Assembly: GCF_905397435.1 (NCBI RefSeq)
Contig: NZ_CAJPVI010000061.1
Coordinates: 1 to 50,453 of the forward strand
DNA: 50,453 nt
Source: Cupriavidus numazuensis
GTDB taxonomy: Bacteria; Pseudomonadota; Gammaproteobacteria; Burkholderiales; Burkholderiaceae
Reading direction: 5' to 3'
The notes beneath the pieces were generated by a model that saw only the letters and a program-made list of their open reading frames with translations, did no database searches and had not been told where the DNA came from. Below, piece by piece: positions 15,203 to 24,235 of this stretch; within the stretch, counting starts at the first letter, position 1; each line of letters opens with the position of its first letter. The position numbers and the translations under genes were made by a program.

Positions 15203-16462
15203 TCAGGCTGATTGCCGAAGTGGGTAGACGTTGGCTCCAAGCTTTTGGTCTATGAAGTCGCCCCACCATTGCATCAGGGCGTGGCGTTCCTCTAACCGCT
15301 GGGAATGGTCGTAGGCACGACTCACCTTATTGCCGATGGTGTGCGCGAGCTGGAGCTCAATGGCGTCGCGGCCGAAGCCGCTGCGCTCGTTCAGTAGCGT
15401 CGATGCAAGTCCTCGGAATCCGTGCCCGGTCTGTTTGCCTTCGAAGCCGAGGCTCTTCAGTGCCTTGTTGATCGTCTCTGCCGAGATGGCCTGGTTACGT
15501 GGGTCCTTGGTGCCCGGGAAGAGAAGGGGATACCGACCGGTTATTGGCTGCAATTCGTTGAGCAGCGCAATAGCCTGGCGGCAAAGAGGAACGATGTGCG
15601 GCTTCCCTGACGCCTTTTGCGCTTGTGTCCCCTTCATGCGTTCTGCGGGGATGCGCCATTCACAGGCGTTCCAGTCGATTTCTTCCCACCGTCCCCACCG
15701 AAACTCATTGGTCCGCAAGAAGGTGAGCGTGAGCAGCTTGATTGCGATCCTTGTTTCCGGTGCTCCTCTGTAGCTGTCGATCTTGGACAGGAGCACGGGC
15801 AGCTCGTCCTCAGTAACACGGGGATAGTTTTGTGTAGGGGGCTTGGGGCTAAGGTGTTCGCGGAGGCCGGCGGTTGGGTCTCGGTTGGAGGCGCCGATCG
15901 CACAGGCATGCCGGCATATGCCGCCGCAGGCCTCCAGCGCCTTCATGGCAATCTGGTGCGCCCCGCGTTGCTCGATCTTTCGCAGTACGGCAAGGACTGT
16001 CGGGCCGTTCAGGTCGGCGATGGGCCGCTTCCCAATCTGCGGGAAGACATCGTTGTTGAGGATTGCCGTGACGCGCTTGTCATGGCTCGCGCTCCATCCT
16101 TTGCGCTTGATGGAGAGCCAATCCTCGGCGAGGGCTTCGAAGGTATTTGCGGCGGCCGCGGCGACCGTTTGCCGGTCAATTTCACGCTGCAGGGCCGGGT
16201 CGATGTCATCGGCCAGCAGGCGCTTGGCTTCGGTGCGCTTGTCCCTGGCATTGGCCAGGGTGACCTGAGGGTAGTCCCCAAACGTGAGCAGGTTTTCCGA
16301 CTTGGTGCCTGGACGTTGATACTTCATTCGCCACTTCCTGGCGCCACTGGGTAGCACTTCAAGGTAGAGGCCGCCGCCATCGCGTAGGCGGTTGCCGCCG
16401 TCGGCGCTGTACTTGGCCTGGCGGCATTGGGCGTCCGTCAAGGGGAGGATTCGCTTGGGCAC
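15203..16462 (-). CDS. int: P4-type site-specific integrase (tyrosine recombinase)
   Basis: The 419-aa product has the N-terminal DUF4102 arm-binding domain (PLTDAQCRQAKYS, GNRLRDGGGLYLEVLPSGAR), a core-binding domain (about 100-190) and a catalytic domain. Catalytic residues that I can place are Arg in LTFLRTNEFRWGRW, the HGFRGLAST box, the later His in LQLAHTIGN and Tyr in SRAYDHSQRLEERHALM. It directly abuts the att region and the tRNA-Thr 3' end and reads away from the tRNA, the standard layout for this family. Four ACCCCAAAA arm sites overlap its promoter, which suggests autoregulation. Confidence 0.95.
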   Translation of the reverse strand: MPKRILPLTDAQCRQAKYSADGGNRLRDGGGLYLEVLPSGARKWRMKYQRPGTKSENLLTFGDYPQVTLANARDKRTEAKRLLADDIDPALQREIDRQTVAAAAANTFEALAEDWLSIKRKGWSASHDKRVTAILNNDVFPQIGKRPIADLNGPTVLAVLRKIEQRGAHQIAMKALEACGGICRHACAIGASNRDPTAGLREHLSPKPPTQNYPRVTEDELPVLLSKIDSYRGAPETRIAIKLLTLTFLRTNEFRWGRWEEIDWNACEWRIPAERMKGTQAQKASGKPHIVPLCRQAIALLNELQPITGRYPLLFPGTKDPRNQAISAETINKALKSLGFEGKQTGHGFRGLASTLLNERSGFGRDAIELQLAHTIGNKVSRAYDHSQRLEERHALMQWWGDFIDQKLGANVYPLRQSA

Positions 16463-16466
16463 TTCG

Positions 16467-16529
16467 ATACCCCAAAAAGTCCATACCCCAAAAACTATAC
16501 CTCATACCCCAAAGGCTACCCCCAAAAAG
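16467..16529. promoter_or_regulatory. Cluster of four integrase arm-type sites
   Basis: ATACCCCAAAAA starts at 16467 and 16483, ATACCCCAAA at 16504 and TACCCCCAAAAAG at 16517, all in the same orientation. They fill the space between the integrase start and att. A related copy is at 2310 near the other end of the element. Confidence 0.6.
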
Positions 16530-16553
16530 TGCTGTAGTAGTTGGGCAACCTTG

Positions 16554-16657
16554 GGCAACGCTGGGCAACAAAAAACCCGCAGAGCTATGCGCTGTGCGGG
16601 TTTCTGGGCAATGCTGGTCAAACTTTGGAATGCTTGTGGTGCCGAAGAGAGGAATCG
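16554..16657. repeat. Right att region with tRNA-Thr 3' end
   Basis: This is the intact partner of 2142-2240. It holds the tRNA-proximal terminator, the encoded CCA end and the shared core AAGAGAGGAATCG at 16645-16657. Because the core is tRNA sequence, integration restores a full tRNA. Confidence 0.85.
16567..16602 (-). terminator. Terminator of tRNA-Thr
   Basis: On the minus strand the sequence reads AAACCCGCACAGC...GCTCTGCGGGTTTTTTG, a GC-rich hairpin followed by six T residues, starting about 35 bases after the tRNA 3' end. Confidence 0.8.
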
Positions 16658-16712
16658 AACCCCCGACCTTCTCATTACGAATGAGCTGCTCTACCGACTG
16701 AGCTACTTCGGC
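16637..16712 (-). tRNA. tRNA-Thr (anticodon CGT)
   Basis: The 76-nt minus-strand sequence GCCGAAGTAGCTCAGTCGGT... folds as a standard tRNA. Acceptor GCCGAAG pairs with CTTCGGC, the D-arm has GCTC/GAGC, the anticodon loop is TTCGTAA (CGT, Thr, reads ACG), and the T-loop is GTTCGATTC. CCA is encoded. It is the integration site of the satellite; the 3' half belongs to the shared att core. Confidence 0.97.
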
Positions 16713-16829
16713 AACAAGTTCCGGTGAACTGGAACAGCCCGCAATCATAGCAGCGCTATTGCGGCACTGCAATCCTTTTTTCGCCGGGCCGGTCGTCCTT
16801 GCGGATCAGAACGGAACCGCCCCTTGGCC

Positions 16830-17849
16830 TCAGCCCTGCTGCCCCGCCGCTTCGTGGTGGTACCGCGTCACGCGCTCCACCTCATTCTTCGACCCCAGGA
16901 TCACCGACACGCGTTGGTGCAGCTTTTCCGGTTGCACGTCGAGAATGCGGATGTGCCCGTTGGTTGCTGCGCCACCGGCCTGTTCGACCAGCATCGCCAT
17001 CGGGTTGGCCTCGTACATCAGGCGCAGCTTGCCGGCCTTTTCGGGCTCGCGCTTGTCCCACGGGTACATGAAGACGCCGCCGCGCGTGAGGATGCGGTGC
17101 ACGTCGGCGACCATCGAGGCGATCCAGCGCATGTTGAAGTTCTTGCCGCGCGGACCTTCGTCGCCGGCCAGGCATTCGTCGATGTACTTGCGCACGGGCG
17201 GGGCCCAGTGGCGCATGTTGGACATGTTGATGGCGAATTCCTTGGTGTCTTCGGGAATCTGCACATCGGACTGGGTCAGCACGAAGCTGCCTGCCTCGCG
17301 GTCCAGCGTGAAGACGTGCACGCCGTTGCCGACGGTCAGTACCAGCGTGGTCTGCGGGCCGTACACGGCGTAGCCGGCGGCGACCTGGTGCGTGCCGGGC
17401 TGCAGGAAGTCGGCCTCGGTCACGGTCTGGCCGGGCTTGGGCATGTGCAGCACCGAGAAGATCGTGCCGATCGAGACGTTGACGTCGATGTTGGACGAAC
17501 CATCGAGCGGATCGAACATCAGCAGGTATTCGCCCTTCGGATAGCGGTTGGGAATCTCGTAGAACGATTCCATTTCTTCCGAAGCCATGGCGGCGAGGTG
17601 GCCGCCCCATTCGTTGGCGTCGAGCAGCACTTCGTTGGCGATCACGTCCAGCTTCTGCTGGGTTTCGCCCTGCACGTTGCCGGTGCCGGCCGAGCCGAGC
17701 ACGCCGGCCAGTGCGCCCTTGTTGACGGAATTGGAAATGGCCTTGCAGGCGCGCGCCACCACTTCGATCAGCAGCCGCAGTTCGGGCTGGATCGTGTTGT
17801 GCTTGCGCTGCTCCTCGACCAGATAGCGGGTCAGGCTGATGCGAGTCAT
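16830..17849 (-). CDS. fbp: Fructose-1,6-bisphosphatase class I
   Basis: The 339-aa product is full length for class I FBPase. Landmarks are MASEEMES (metal-binding Glu pair), LLMFDPLDGSSNIDVNVSIG (the DPLDGSSN metal site), the KYIDECLAG region, and the YPWDKREPEKAGKLRLMYEA segment with substrate-binding Lys/Arg. It removes phosphate from fructose 1,6-bisphosphate in gluconeogenesis and the Calvin cycle. It follows pepN on the same strand with a 77-bp gap, so the two may share a transcript. Confidence 0.97.
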   Translation of the reverse strand: MTRISLTRYLVEEQRKHNTIQPELRLLIEVVARACKAISNSVNKGALAGVLGSAGTGNVQGETQQKLDVIANEVLLDANEWGGHLAAMASEEMESFYEIPNRYPKGEYLLMFDPLDGSSNIDVNVSIGTIFSVLHMPKPGQTVTEADFLQPGTHQVAAGYAVYGPQTTLVLTVGNGVHVFTLDREAGSFVLTQSDVQIPEDTKEFAINMSNMRHWAPPVRKYIDECLAGDEGPRGKNFNMRWIASMVADVHRILTRGGVFMYPWDKREPEKAGKLRLMYEANPMAMLVEQAGGAATNGHIRILDVQPEKLHQRVSVILGSKNEVERVTRYHHEAAGQQG

Positions 17850-17926
17850 GATGGTTCTCCTTGGATGGCCGCAATTCTACATGTGCCGCGAGGGCCGGCG
17901 CCGCGCGGGCGCCGGCTGCCCTGGCG

Positions 17927-20626
17927 TCAGGCGGCCAGCGCCTTGCCGATGATCTCGCGCACGTCGCGCGACAGCGAAGCCGATGCCGAGACCCGCTCCA
18001 GTTCCGCGCGCATGCGGTCGCGCAGGGCCGGCTCGTACTTCTGCCAGCGGTCCATCACGCGTGCCAGACGTGCCGCGACCTGCGGGTTGATCGCATCGAG
18101 CGCGAGCACCTGGTCGGCCCAGAAGCGGTAGCCCGAACCATCGGCGGCGTGGAACTGCGCGGGGTTGCCCGAGCAGAAGCTGAAGATCAGCGAACGCGCG
18201 CGGTTGGGGTTGCGCAGGTTGAAGGCGGGGTGTTCCATCAGCGCGCGTACCGTGTCGATGGTGCGCTTGCCGGCGTGCGGGCCGACCTCGCCGCGCTGCA
18301 TGCCCTGCAGCGAGAACCATTTGTCGATGACGAGGGCGTCGTCCTCGAAGCGTTCGTAGAAGTCGGCCAGTGCGGCCTCGCGGCCCGGGGCGAAGCTGTT
18401 GACCAGCGCCGACAGCGCGGCGAAGCGGTCGGTCATGTTGTCGGCCTTCTGGTACTGCTCGCCGGCGAGCTGCAGCATCGCGTCGCTGCCGCTTTCGACG
18501 AGATAGCCCAGCGCCAGGTTGCGCAGCGCGCGGCGCGAAGCGGAGTCCGCGTCGGGGCTGTAGGCACCCGGCGTCGCGTTCGATTCGTAGGCCGCGAGCC
18601 AGTCGGCCTGCAGCGCATGCGCCAGGCCCGCGCGCATGAACTGGCGTGCCTGGTGGATGGCGGCCGGATCGGCCACGCCCATGCGTTCGGCCAGGTACGC
18701 TTCGGCCGGCAGCACCAGTGCCTGTTCGCGGAATGCAGGGCTCAGGCGATCGTCATTGAGCACCGTGCGCATGGCGCTGATCAGCGCGTGGTCGAGCGTC
18801 AGATCGCGACCCGCCTGGACATCGGCCACGAGCTGCAGCAGCGCGCGCGTGGCCAGGCGCTGGCCGGCTTCCCAGCGGTTGAACGCGTCGCTGTCGTGGG
18901 CCAGCAGGAACGTGAGTTGCGCATCGGTGTACTCGGCATCGACGATCACCGGGGCCGAGAAATTGCGCAGCAGCGAGGGCAGGGGGGCAGCAACGCCGCG
19001 CGGCAGGTTGATGAAGCGGAAGGTTTGCTCGGCCTGCGTGAAGTCCAGCACGCGCGTGGTGCCATCGGCTGCGGCTTCGCCTTCCAGTTGCAACGGCAGG
19101 TCGTGGCCGTCGGCGCCGAGCAGGCCGATCGCGAACGGGATGTGGAACGGCTTCTTGTCGGGCGTGCCGGCGCGCGTCTCGATGCCGACCTTGGGGCAGC
19201 GCTGCGACAGCGTCAGCGTGAGGCTGCCATCGTCTGGATTCCACGTCGTGCGCGCGGTGACCACGGGCGTGCCGGCCTGGCTATACCAGAGCCCGAACTG
19301 CGTGAGGTCGCGGCCGTTGGCATCCGCCATCGCAGCACGGAAATCGTCGCAGGCCACGGCTTGCCCGTCGTGCCGCTTGAAATACAGGTCCATGCCCTTG
19401 CGGAAGCCGTCGCGGCCGAGCAGGGTCTGATACATGCGCACGACTTCGGCGCCTTTCTCGTACACCGTGACGGTGTAGAAGTTGTTGATCTCTTCATAGC
19501 TGTCCGGACGTACCGGATGCGCCATGGGACCGGCGTCTTCGGGGAACTGCACCTGCCGCAGCACGCGCACGTCCTCGATGCGCTTGACCGCGCGGCCCGA
19601 TTCCGAGCCCATCATGTCGGCCGAGAACTCCTGGTCGCGGAACACGGTCAGGCCTTCCTTGAGCGAGAGCTGGAACCAGTCGCGGCAGGTCACGCGGTTG
19701 CCGGTCCAGTTGTGGAAATACTCGTGGCCGACCACGGCTTCGATATTGGAGAAGTCGACATCGGTCGCGGTCTGCGCATTGGCCAGCACGTACTTCGTGT
19801 TAAAGATGTTCAGGCCCTTGTTCTCCATCGCGCCCATATTGAAGTCGCTGACGGCGACGATCATGAAGCGGTCCAGGTCGAGTTCCAGCCCGAAGCGCCG
19901 CTCGTCCCAACGGATCGCGTGGATCAGCGAGTCCATCGCGTAGCGGGTCTTGTCGAGGTCGCGCGCTTCGACCCAGACCTGCAGGAGCTTGTCCTTGCCG
20001 GACGCGGACTGGATGCGTTCCTCGACGCACTCGAGCTTGCCCGCCACGAGCGCGAACAGGTACGACGGCTTGCGGAACGGGTCTTCCCATACCGCTTCAT
20101 GGCGGCCGCCAGGCAGTTCGCTTTCGCTGACCAGGTTGCCGTTGGACAGCAGCACCGGGCAGGCCGCGCGGTCGGCGCGCAGCGTGACGCGGTAGGTGGC
20201 CATCACGTCCGGGCGGTCGAGGAAATAGGTGATGCGGCGGAAGCCCTCGGCCTCGCATTGCGTGAAGAAGTTGCCGTTCGAGACGTAGAGCCCCGACAGC
20301 GAGGTATTGGCCGCCGGCTGGCAGGCCGCGGTGATTTCCAGCGTGCCTTGCGCGGGCAGGCCAGGCAGCGTCAGGGTGCCCGCCTCCTGCGTGGCGTTGG
20401 CAACGGGTTTGCCATCGACGCTCACGCCGACCAGTTCGAGATCTTCGCCGACCAGCACCAGCGGAGCATCGGCGGCCGCGGACGCATGGCGCGCGAAGCG
20501 CAGCGTGCTGGTCACGACGGTGCGTTGCGGGTCCAGGTCCAGCACCAGTTCGACGTGGTCGATGGTGAAAGCCGGCGGGGTATAGTCCTTGCGATAGACG
20601 GTAACGGGCGTATCGGTGCGCAGCAT
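17927..20626 (-). CDS. pepN: Aminopeptidase N (M1 family)
   Basis: I start this at the ATG at 20626 (MLRTDTPVTVYRKDYTPPAF), which has AGGACTCCCT in front; the open frame to 20779 gives an unlikely leader. The 899-aa protein has the GAMEN exopeptidase box (FNMGAMENKGLNIF), the zinc site VVGHEYFHNWTGNRVTCRDW with the distant Glu in LKEGLTVFRDQE, and DUF3458-type C-terminal domains. It is a cytoplasmic zinc peptidase that trims N-terminal residues. Length agrees with E. coli PepN (870 aa). Confidence 0.97.
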   Translation of the reverse strand: MLRTDTPVTVYRKDYTPPAFTIDHVELVLDLDPQRTVVTSTLRFARHASAAADAPLVLVGEDLELVGVSVDGKPVANATQEAGTLTLPGLPAQGTLEITAACQPAANTSLSGLYVSNGNFFTQCEAEGFRRITYFLDRPDVMATYRVTLRADRAACPVLLSNGNLVSESELPGGRHEAVWEDPFRKPSYLFALVAGKLECVEERIQSASGKDKLLQVWVEARDLDKTRYAMDSLIHAIRWDERRFGLELDLDRFMIVAVSDFNMGAMENKGLNIFNTKYVLANAQTATDVDFSNIEAVVGHEYFHNWTGNRVTCRDWFQLSLKEGLTVFRDQEFSADMMGSESGRAVKRIEDVRVLRQVQFPEDAGPMAHPVRPDSYEEINNFYTVTVYEKGAEVVRMYQTLLGRDGFRKGMDLYFKRHDGQAVACDDFRAAMADANGRDLTQFGLWYSQAGTPVVTARTTWNPDDGSLTLTLSQRCPKVGIETRAGTPDKKPFHIPFAIGLLGADGHDLPLQLEGEAAADGTTRVLDFTQAEQTFRFINLPRGVAAPLPSLLRNFSAPVIVDAEYTDAQLTFLLAHDSDAFNRWEAGQRLATRALLQLVADVQAGRDLTLDHALISAMRTVLNDDRLSPAFREQALVLPAEAYLAERMGVADPAAIHQARQFMRAGLAHALQADWLAAYESNATPGAYSPDADSASRRALRNLALGYLVESGSDAMLQLAGEQYQKADNMTDRFAALSALVNSFAPGREAALADFYERFEDDALVIDKWFSLQGMQRGEVGPHAGKRTIDTVRALMEHPAFNLRNPNRARSLIFSFCSGNPAQFHAADGSGYRFWADQVLALDAINPQVAARLARVMDRWQKYEPALRDRMRAELERVSASASLSRDVREIIGKALAA

Positions 20627-20808
20627 AGGGAGTCCTGTCTTCGGAAGACCGTGGAAAAGGGTCGTGCGGGTCGTGCCGGCCCGTATGCAGGGCACGGCGC
20701 TGAAGTATTCATTGTAGCCAAGGGGTAGCCGGCCCGGCTGGCGGGGAATTCCGGCCCGGCCGCGTGGTCTCAGAGACACGTCAGATCAACAACAAGAGAG
20801 GCATCTAT

Positions 20809-21534
20809 ATGTGGCAATGGGCGGGCCGTGGCACAGGCGGCCACCGCAATGACGGGAACGGGATGTGGCGCAGGCTGGCCGCGTGGGCGGCGCTGGCGGG
20901 CGCCATGCTGCTGACTGGCTGCGCGAGTACCGTGGTGACGGATGTCACCGCATTCCGGCAGCCGGGCTGGCAGAACGAGGCGCCGCGCACCTACAGCTTC
21001 GAGCGCACGCGCGAGCAGGCCGCGCAGCTGGAACGCCAGACCTATGAGCAGTGGCTGGCCGACGCGCTGGCCACGGTCGGCTTCGAGCAGGTGCCCGAGA
21101 AGCAGGCACGCTACCGGATCAGCATGGAGTACAACGCGGCGCCCGGCATGGTACGGGTGGCCGAAACGGTCTATCCGGATCCCTGGTATGGCCCGTGGGG
21201 ACCGTACTGGGGCCCGTACGGCTTCTACCGGCCCTGGGGTCCGTGGGGCTGGCCGGGCTACTGGCCGCCGCAGACCGTGGTCCGCGACGTGCCGGTGACC
21301 TTGGCCAGCCTGCGCGTCTATTTCAAGGACGCCGCAAGCGGGCAGCGCGTCTACCAGGTCAGCGCGCAGAACCAGACCGAGGACGGCAACCCGGCGGCGA
21401 TGATGCCCTACCTGATCCGCAGCGCCTTCACCGAGTTTCCCGGCGAGAGCGGAAGGCCCCGGCGCGTGACCTTGCCGGTCGACAAGGGCACCGCGCCAGC
21501 GGCCCCGGCGGAGGCAAAACCGGCCGCAAAGTAA
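20809..21534 (+). CDS. DUF4136-type outer-membrane lipoprotein
   Basis: The start at 20809 (MWQWAGRGTGGHRNDGNGMW) is preceded by GAGAGG. A positively charged stretch and hydrophobic helix lead to the lipobox MLLTGCAS, so Cys is the likely lipidated residue. A DUF4136-like domain follows (TYSFERTREQAAQLERQTYE, YRISMEYNAAPG), interrupted by an unusual Trp/Pro/Gly/Tyr-rich patch (WYGPWGPYWGPYGFYRPWGP), and the tail is Ala/Pro/Lys-rich. Function unknown; envelope location is inferred. It is divergent from pepN. Confidence 0.8.
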   Translation: MWQWAGRGTGGHRNDGNGMWRRLAAWAALAGAMLLTGCASTVVTDVTAFRQPGWQNEAPRTYSFERTREQAAQLERQTYEQWLADALATVGFEQVPEKQARYRISMEYNAAPGMVRVAETVYPDPWYGPWGPYWGPYGFYRPWGPWGWPGYWPPQTVVRDVPVTLASLRVYFKDAASGQRVYQVSAQNQTEDGNPAAMMPYLIRSAFTEFPGESGRPRRVTLPVDKGTAPAAPAEAKPAAK

Positions 21535-21802
21535 CGTCCGCGGAGCATATACATTCGCGTGCCATTGCATACGCATTGGTAAAAGCTGTTTTGCTGCGAT
21601 ATTCGGCCGAAAACGCGACTTAACGGACGAAACGGGTGGGTTCTGTGCCGTAACCGTGGGCTAGAATAGGCGCTCGATTTTCCGGCCCACAACCACCGGA
21701 GCCCGTCAGGATGCTGCCCCTCGCTGCCGGCCGTCGTGCCTGCTGCGTCGTTGGCGGGATGCGCGCGGGCGCCGGCAAGAAGGCCATTTTCCGGACGAGC
21801 CA

Positions 21803-24142
21803 ATGAGCAGCAAGACCAGCGGTGACGCACCGCAACACGCCCCGAACAGTCCTGAAGCGCAATTGCGCCTCGCTGCGCTGGAATACCACCGCAGTCCCAC
21901 CAAGGGGAAGATCCAGGTCACCGCCACGAAGGCGCTGTCCAACCAGCGCGACCTGTCGCTGGCGTACTCGCCGGGCGTGGCCTATGCCTGCGAGGAGATT
22001 GCCAAGGATCCGTCGACGGCTGCCGAATACACCTCTCGCGCCAACCTGGTGGCCGTGATCACCAACGGTACCGCGGTGCTGGGCCTGGGCGACATTGGTC
22101 CGCTGGCCGGCAAGCCGGTGATGGAAGGCAAGGGCTGCCTGTTCAAGAAGTTCGCCGGCATCGACGTGTTCGACATCGAGCTCGACGCGCGCGACCCGGA
22201 CAAGATCGTTGAAATCGTTGCCGCGCTGGAACCCACGCTCGGCGGCGTGAACCTCGAAGACATCAAGGCGCCGGAATGCTTCTACATCGAGCAGAAGCTG
22301 CGCGAGCGCATGAACATCCCCGTCTTCCATGACGACCAGCACGGTACGGCCATCATCTCGACCGCGGCGCTGCTCAATGGCCTGAAGGTGGTCGGCAAGG
22401 ACATCGCCAAGGTCAAGCTGGCGGTGTCGGGCGCCGGCGCCGCGGCCATCGCCTGCCTGGACACCATGGTGAGCCTGGGCGTGAAGCGCGAGAACATCTC
22501 GGTGGTGGACTCGAAGGGCGTGATCTATGTCGGCCGCGACGCCAACATGGAAGCCAACAAGGCCCGCTACGCGCAGGACACTTCGGCCCGCACGCTGGCC
22601 GACATCGTCAAGGACGCGGACGTGTTCCTGGGCTGCTCCACCGCCGGCGTGCTGACCGCCGAAATGGTGAAGACCATGGCCGACAAGCCCATCATCCTGG
22701 CGCTGGCCAACCCCGAGCCGGAAATCCGCCCGGAAGTGGCCAAGGCCGCGCGCCCGGACTGCATCATTGCCACGGGCCGTTCGGACTACCCGAACCAGGT
22801 CAACAATGTGCTGTGCTTCCCGTACATCTTCCGCGGCGCGCTCGACTGCGGCGCGACGAAGATCACGGAAGCGATGAAGCTGGCCTGCGTGAAGGCGATC
22901 GCCGAGCTGGCCGAAGCCGAGCTCAACGACGCCGTTGCCGCTGCCTACGGTGGCCGTGAGCTGAAGTTCGGCCCGGACTACATCATCCCGACGCCGTTCG
23001 ACCAGCGCCTGATCGAGAAGATCGCGCCGGCCGTGGCCAAGGCCGCGGAAGAGTCCGGCGTGGCCACGCGTCCGATCCAGGACCTGGACGCCTATCGCCA
23101 GCAGCTGTCGACCTACGTCTACCACACCGGCATGATCATGAAGCCGGTGTTCTCGGCCGCGAAGGCTTCGCCCAAGCGCGTCGCCTACGCCGAGGGCGAA
23201 GAAGAGCGCGTGCTGCGCGCGGTACAAAGCGTGGTCGATGAAGGCCTCGCACGTCCGATCCTGATCGGCCGTCCGCACGTGATCCAAATGCGTATCGAAA
23301 AGGCCGGCCTGCGTCTCAAGGCCGGCGTCGATTTCGAGCTGATCAACCCGGAAGACGATCCGCGCTACCGCGCCTACCACGAGGCCTACCACGCGCTGCG
23401 CGGCCGCGACGGCGTGACGCCCGACATGGCCAAGGTGGCGCTGCGCCGCTCCAACACGCTGATCGGCACCATGCTCATGCACATGGGCGATGCCGACGCG
23501 CTGCTGTGCGGCACGGTGGGCCGCTTCGAGGCGCACCTCGAACACGTGAGCGACGTAATCGGCCTGGCGCCCGGCGCGAAGGTCTTCGCCGCACTGAATG
23601 CGCTGATGCTCGAGAAGCACACGCTGTTCATCACGGATGCCTTCGTCAATGACGATCCGAACGCGGAAGAACTGGCCGCCATCACGCAGCTCGCCGCGGA
23701 AGAAATCCGCCGCTTCGGCCTGCACCCGAAGGTCGCGCTGATGTCGCATTCGATGTTTGGCTCGTCGACGCGTCCGTCGGCGCGCAAGATGCGCGAAGCG
23801 GCCGAGATCCTGGCCCGCGTGGCGCCGCATCTGGAAGTCGAAGGCGAGATGCAGGGCGATGCCGCGCTCGACGAGGACGTGCGCCGTCACTTCCTGCCGT
23901 CGACCAAGCTGGCCGGCAGCGCGAACCTGCTGGTGATGCCGACGCTGGATGCCGCCAACATCGCGTTCAACCTGCTCAAGATGACGGGCGGGCAGGGCGT
24001 GACGGTGGGCCCGATCCTGCTCGGCGCCGCCAAGCCCGTGCACATCCTGAACCCGCAGGCCACGACGCGCCGTATCGTCAATATGACGGCAGTCGCGGTG
24101 GCCGAGGCCAACGCCAGCGCCAGCGCCAGCGCCCAGCAGTAA
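21803..24142 (+). CDS. maeB: NADP-dependent malic enzyme with phosphotransacetylase-like domain
   Basis: The 779-aa product joins a malic enzyme (about residues 20-440; SLAYSPGVAYACEEIAKDPS, GLGDIGPLAGKPVMEGKGCL, HDDQHGTAIISTAALLNGLK, AVSGAGAAAIACLD as the NADP fold) to a C-terminal phosphate acetyl/butyryl-transferase-like domain (GNDPN-type FVNDDPNAEEL, SHSMFGSS, TVGPILLGAAKP). It turns malate into pyruvate, CO2 and NADPH; the C-terminal domain is usually regulatory. The C-terminus is an Ala/Ser repeat (NASASASAQQ). A TAGAAT at 21662-21667 could be its -10 box. An antisense frame of 807 aa is an artefact of GC-rich codon use. Confidence 0.96.
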   Translation: MSSKTSGDAPQHAPNSPEAQLRLAALEYHRSPTKGKIQVTATKALSNQRDLSLAYSPGVAYACEEIAKDPSTAAEYTSRANLVAVITNGTAVLGLGDIGPLAGKPVMEGKGCLFKKFAGIDVFDIELDARDPDKIVEIVAALEPTLGGVNLEDIKAPECFYIEQKLRERMNIPVFHDDQHGTAIISTAALLNGLKVVGKDIAKVKLAVSGAGAAAIACLDTMVSLGVKRENISVVDSKGVIYVGRDANMEANKARYAQDTSARTLADIVKDADVFLGCSTAGVLTAEMVKTMADKPIILALANPEPEIRPEVAKAARPDCIIATGRSDYPNQVNNVLCFPYIFRGALDCGATKITEAMKLACVKAIAELAEAELNDAVAAAYGGRELKFGPDYIIPTPFDQRLIEKIAPAVAKAAEESGVATRPIQDLDAYRQQLSTYVYHTGMIMKPVFSAAKASPKRVAYAEGEEERVLRAVQSVVDEGLARPILIGRPHVIQMRIEKAGLRLKAGVDFELINPEDDPRYRAYHEAYHALRGRDGVTPDMAKVALRRSNTLIGTMLMHMGDADALLCGTVGRFEAHLEHVSDVIGLAPGAKVFAALNALMLEKHTLFITDAFVNDDPNAEELAAITQLAAEEIRRFGLHPKVALMSHSMFGSSTRPSARKMREAAEILARVAPHLEVEGEMQGDAALDEDVRRHFLPSTKLAGSANLLVMPTLDAANIAFNLLKMTGGQGVTVGPILLGAAKPVHILNPQATTRRIVNMTAVAVAEANASASASAQQ

Positions 24143-24169
24143 GCGTCGGCGTCACACGCGCATGAAAAA

Positions 24170-24200
24170 GGCCGGGTCAATGACCCGGCCTTATTTTTTT
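24170..24200 (+). terminator. Terminator after maeB
   Basis: GGCCGGGTCA-ATGACCCGGCC forms a 9-10 bp stem directly followed by TTATTTTTTT, 28 bp after the maeB stop. Confidence 0.9.
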
Positions 24201-24235
24201 GCTGTGGCGCGTCAAAGGTGCGCCACACCCGGTTG

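Larger units (their letters stand above)
2241..16657. mobile_element. P4-like phage satellite integrated at tRNA-Thr(CGT)
   Basis: The 14.4-kb element is bounded by the direct repeat AAGAGAGGAATCG (2228-2240 and 16645-16657). It carries a tRNA-adjacent P4-type integrase, AlpA-type regulators, a Psu-like protein, Ogr/Delta-like zinc ribbons, a primase-helicase of the P4 alpha type and an iteron cluster, all in one orientation. That gene set is the known signature of P4-like satellites, which use a helper phage's particles. The region 2241-2526 is the left end and carries no gene. The defence cargo lies at the end far from the integrase. I found no clear Sid homologue and could not identify a cos site. 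Confidence 0.8.

Noticed and set aside
17861..20728. 955-aa open frame antisense to pepN
   Set aside because: Lies fully opposite pepN with low-complexity Arg/Ala/Val/Gln text; no recognisable domain.
21620..24043. 807-aa open frame antisense to maeB
   Set aside because: Arg/His/Val-rich artefact of GC-rich codons opposite a certain gene; no ribosome site or domain.
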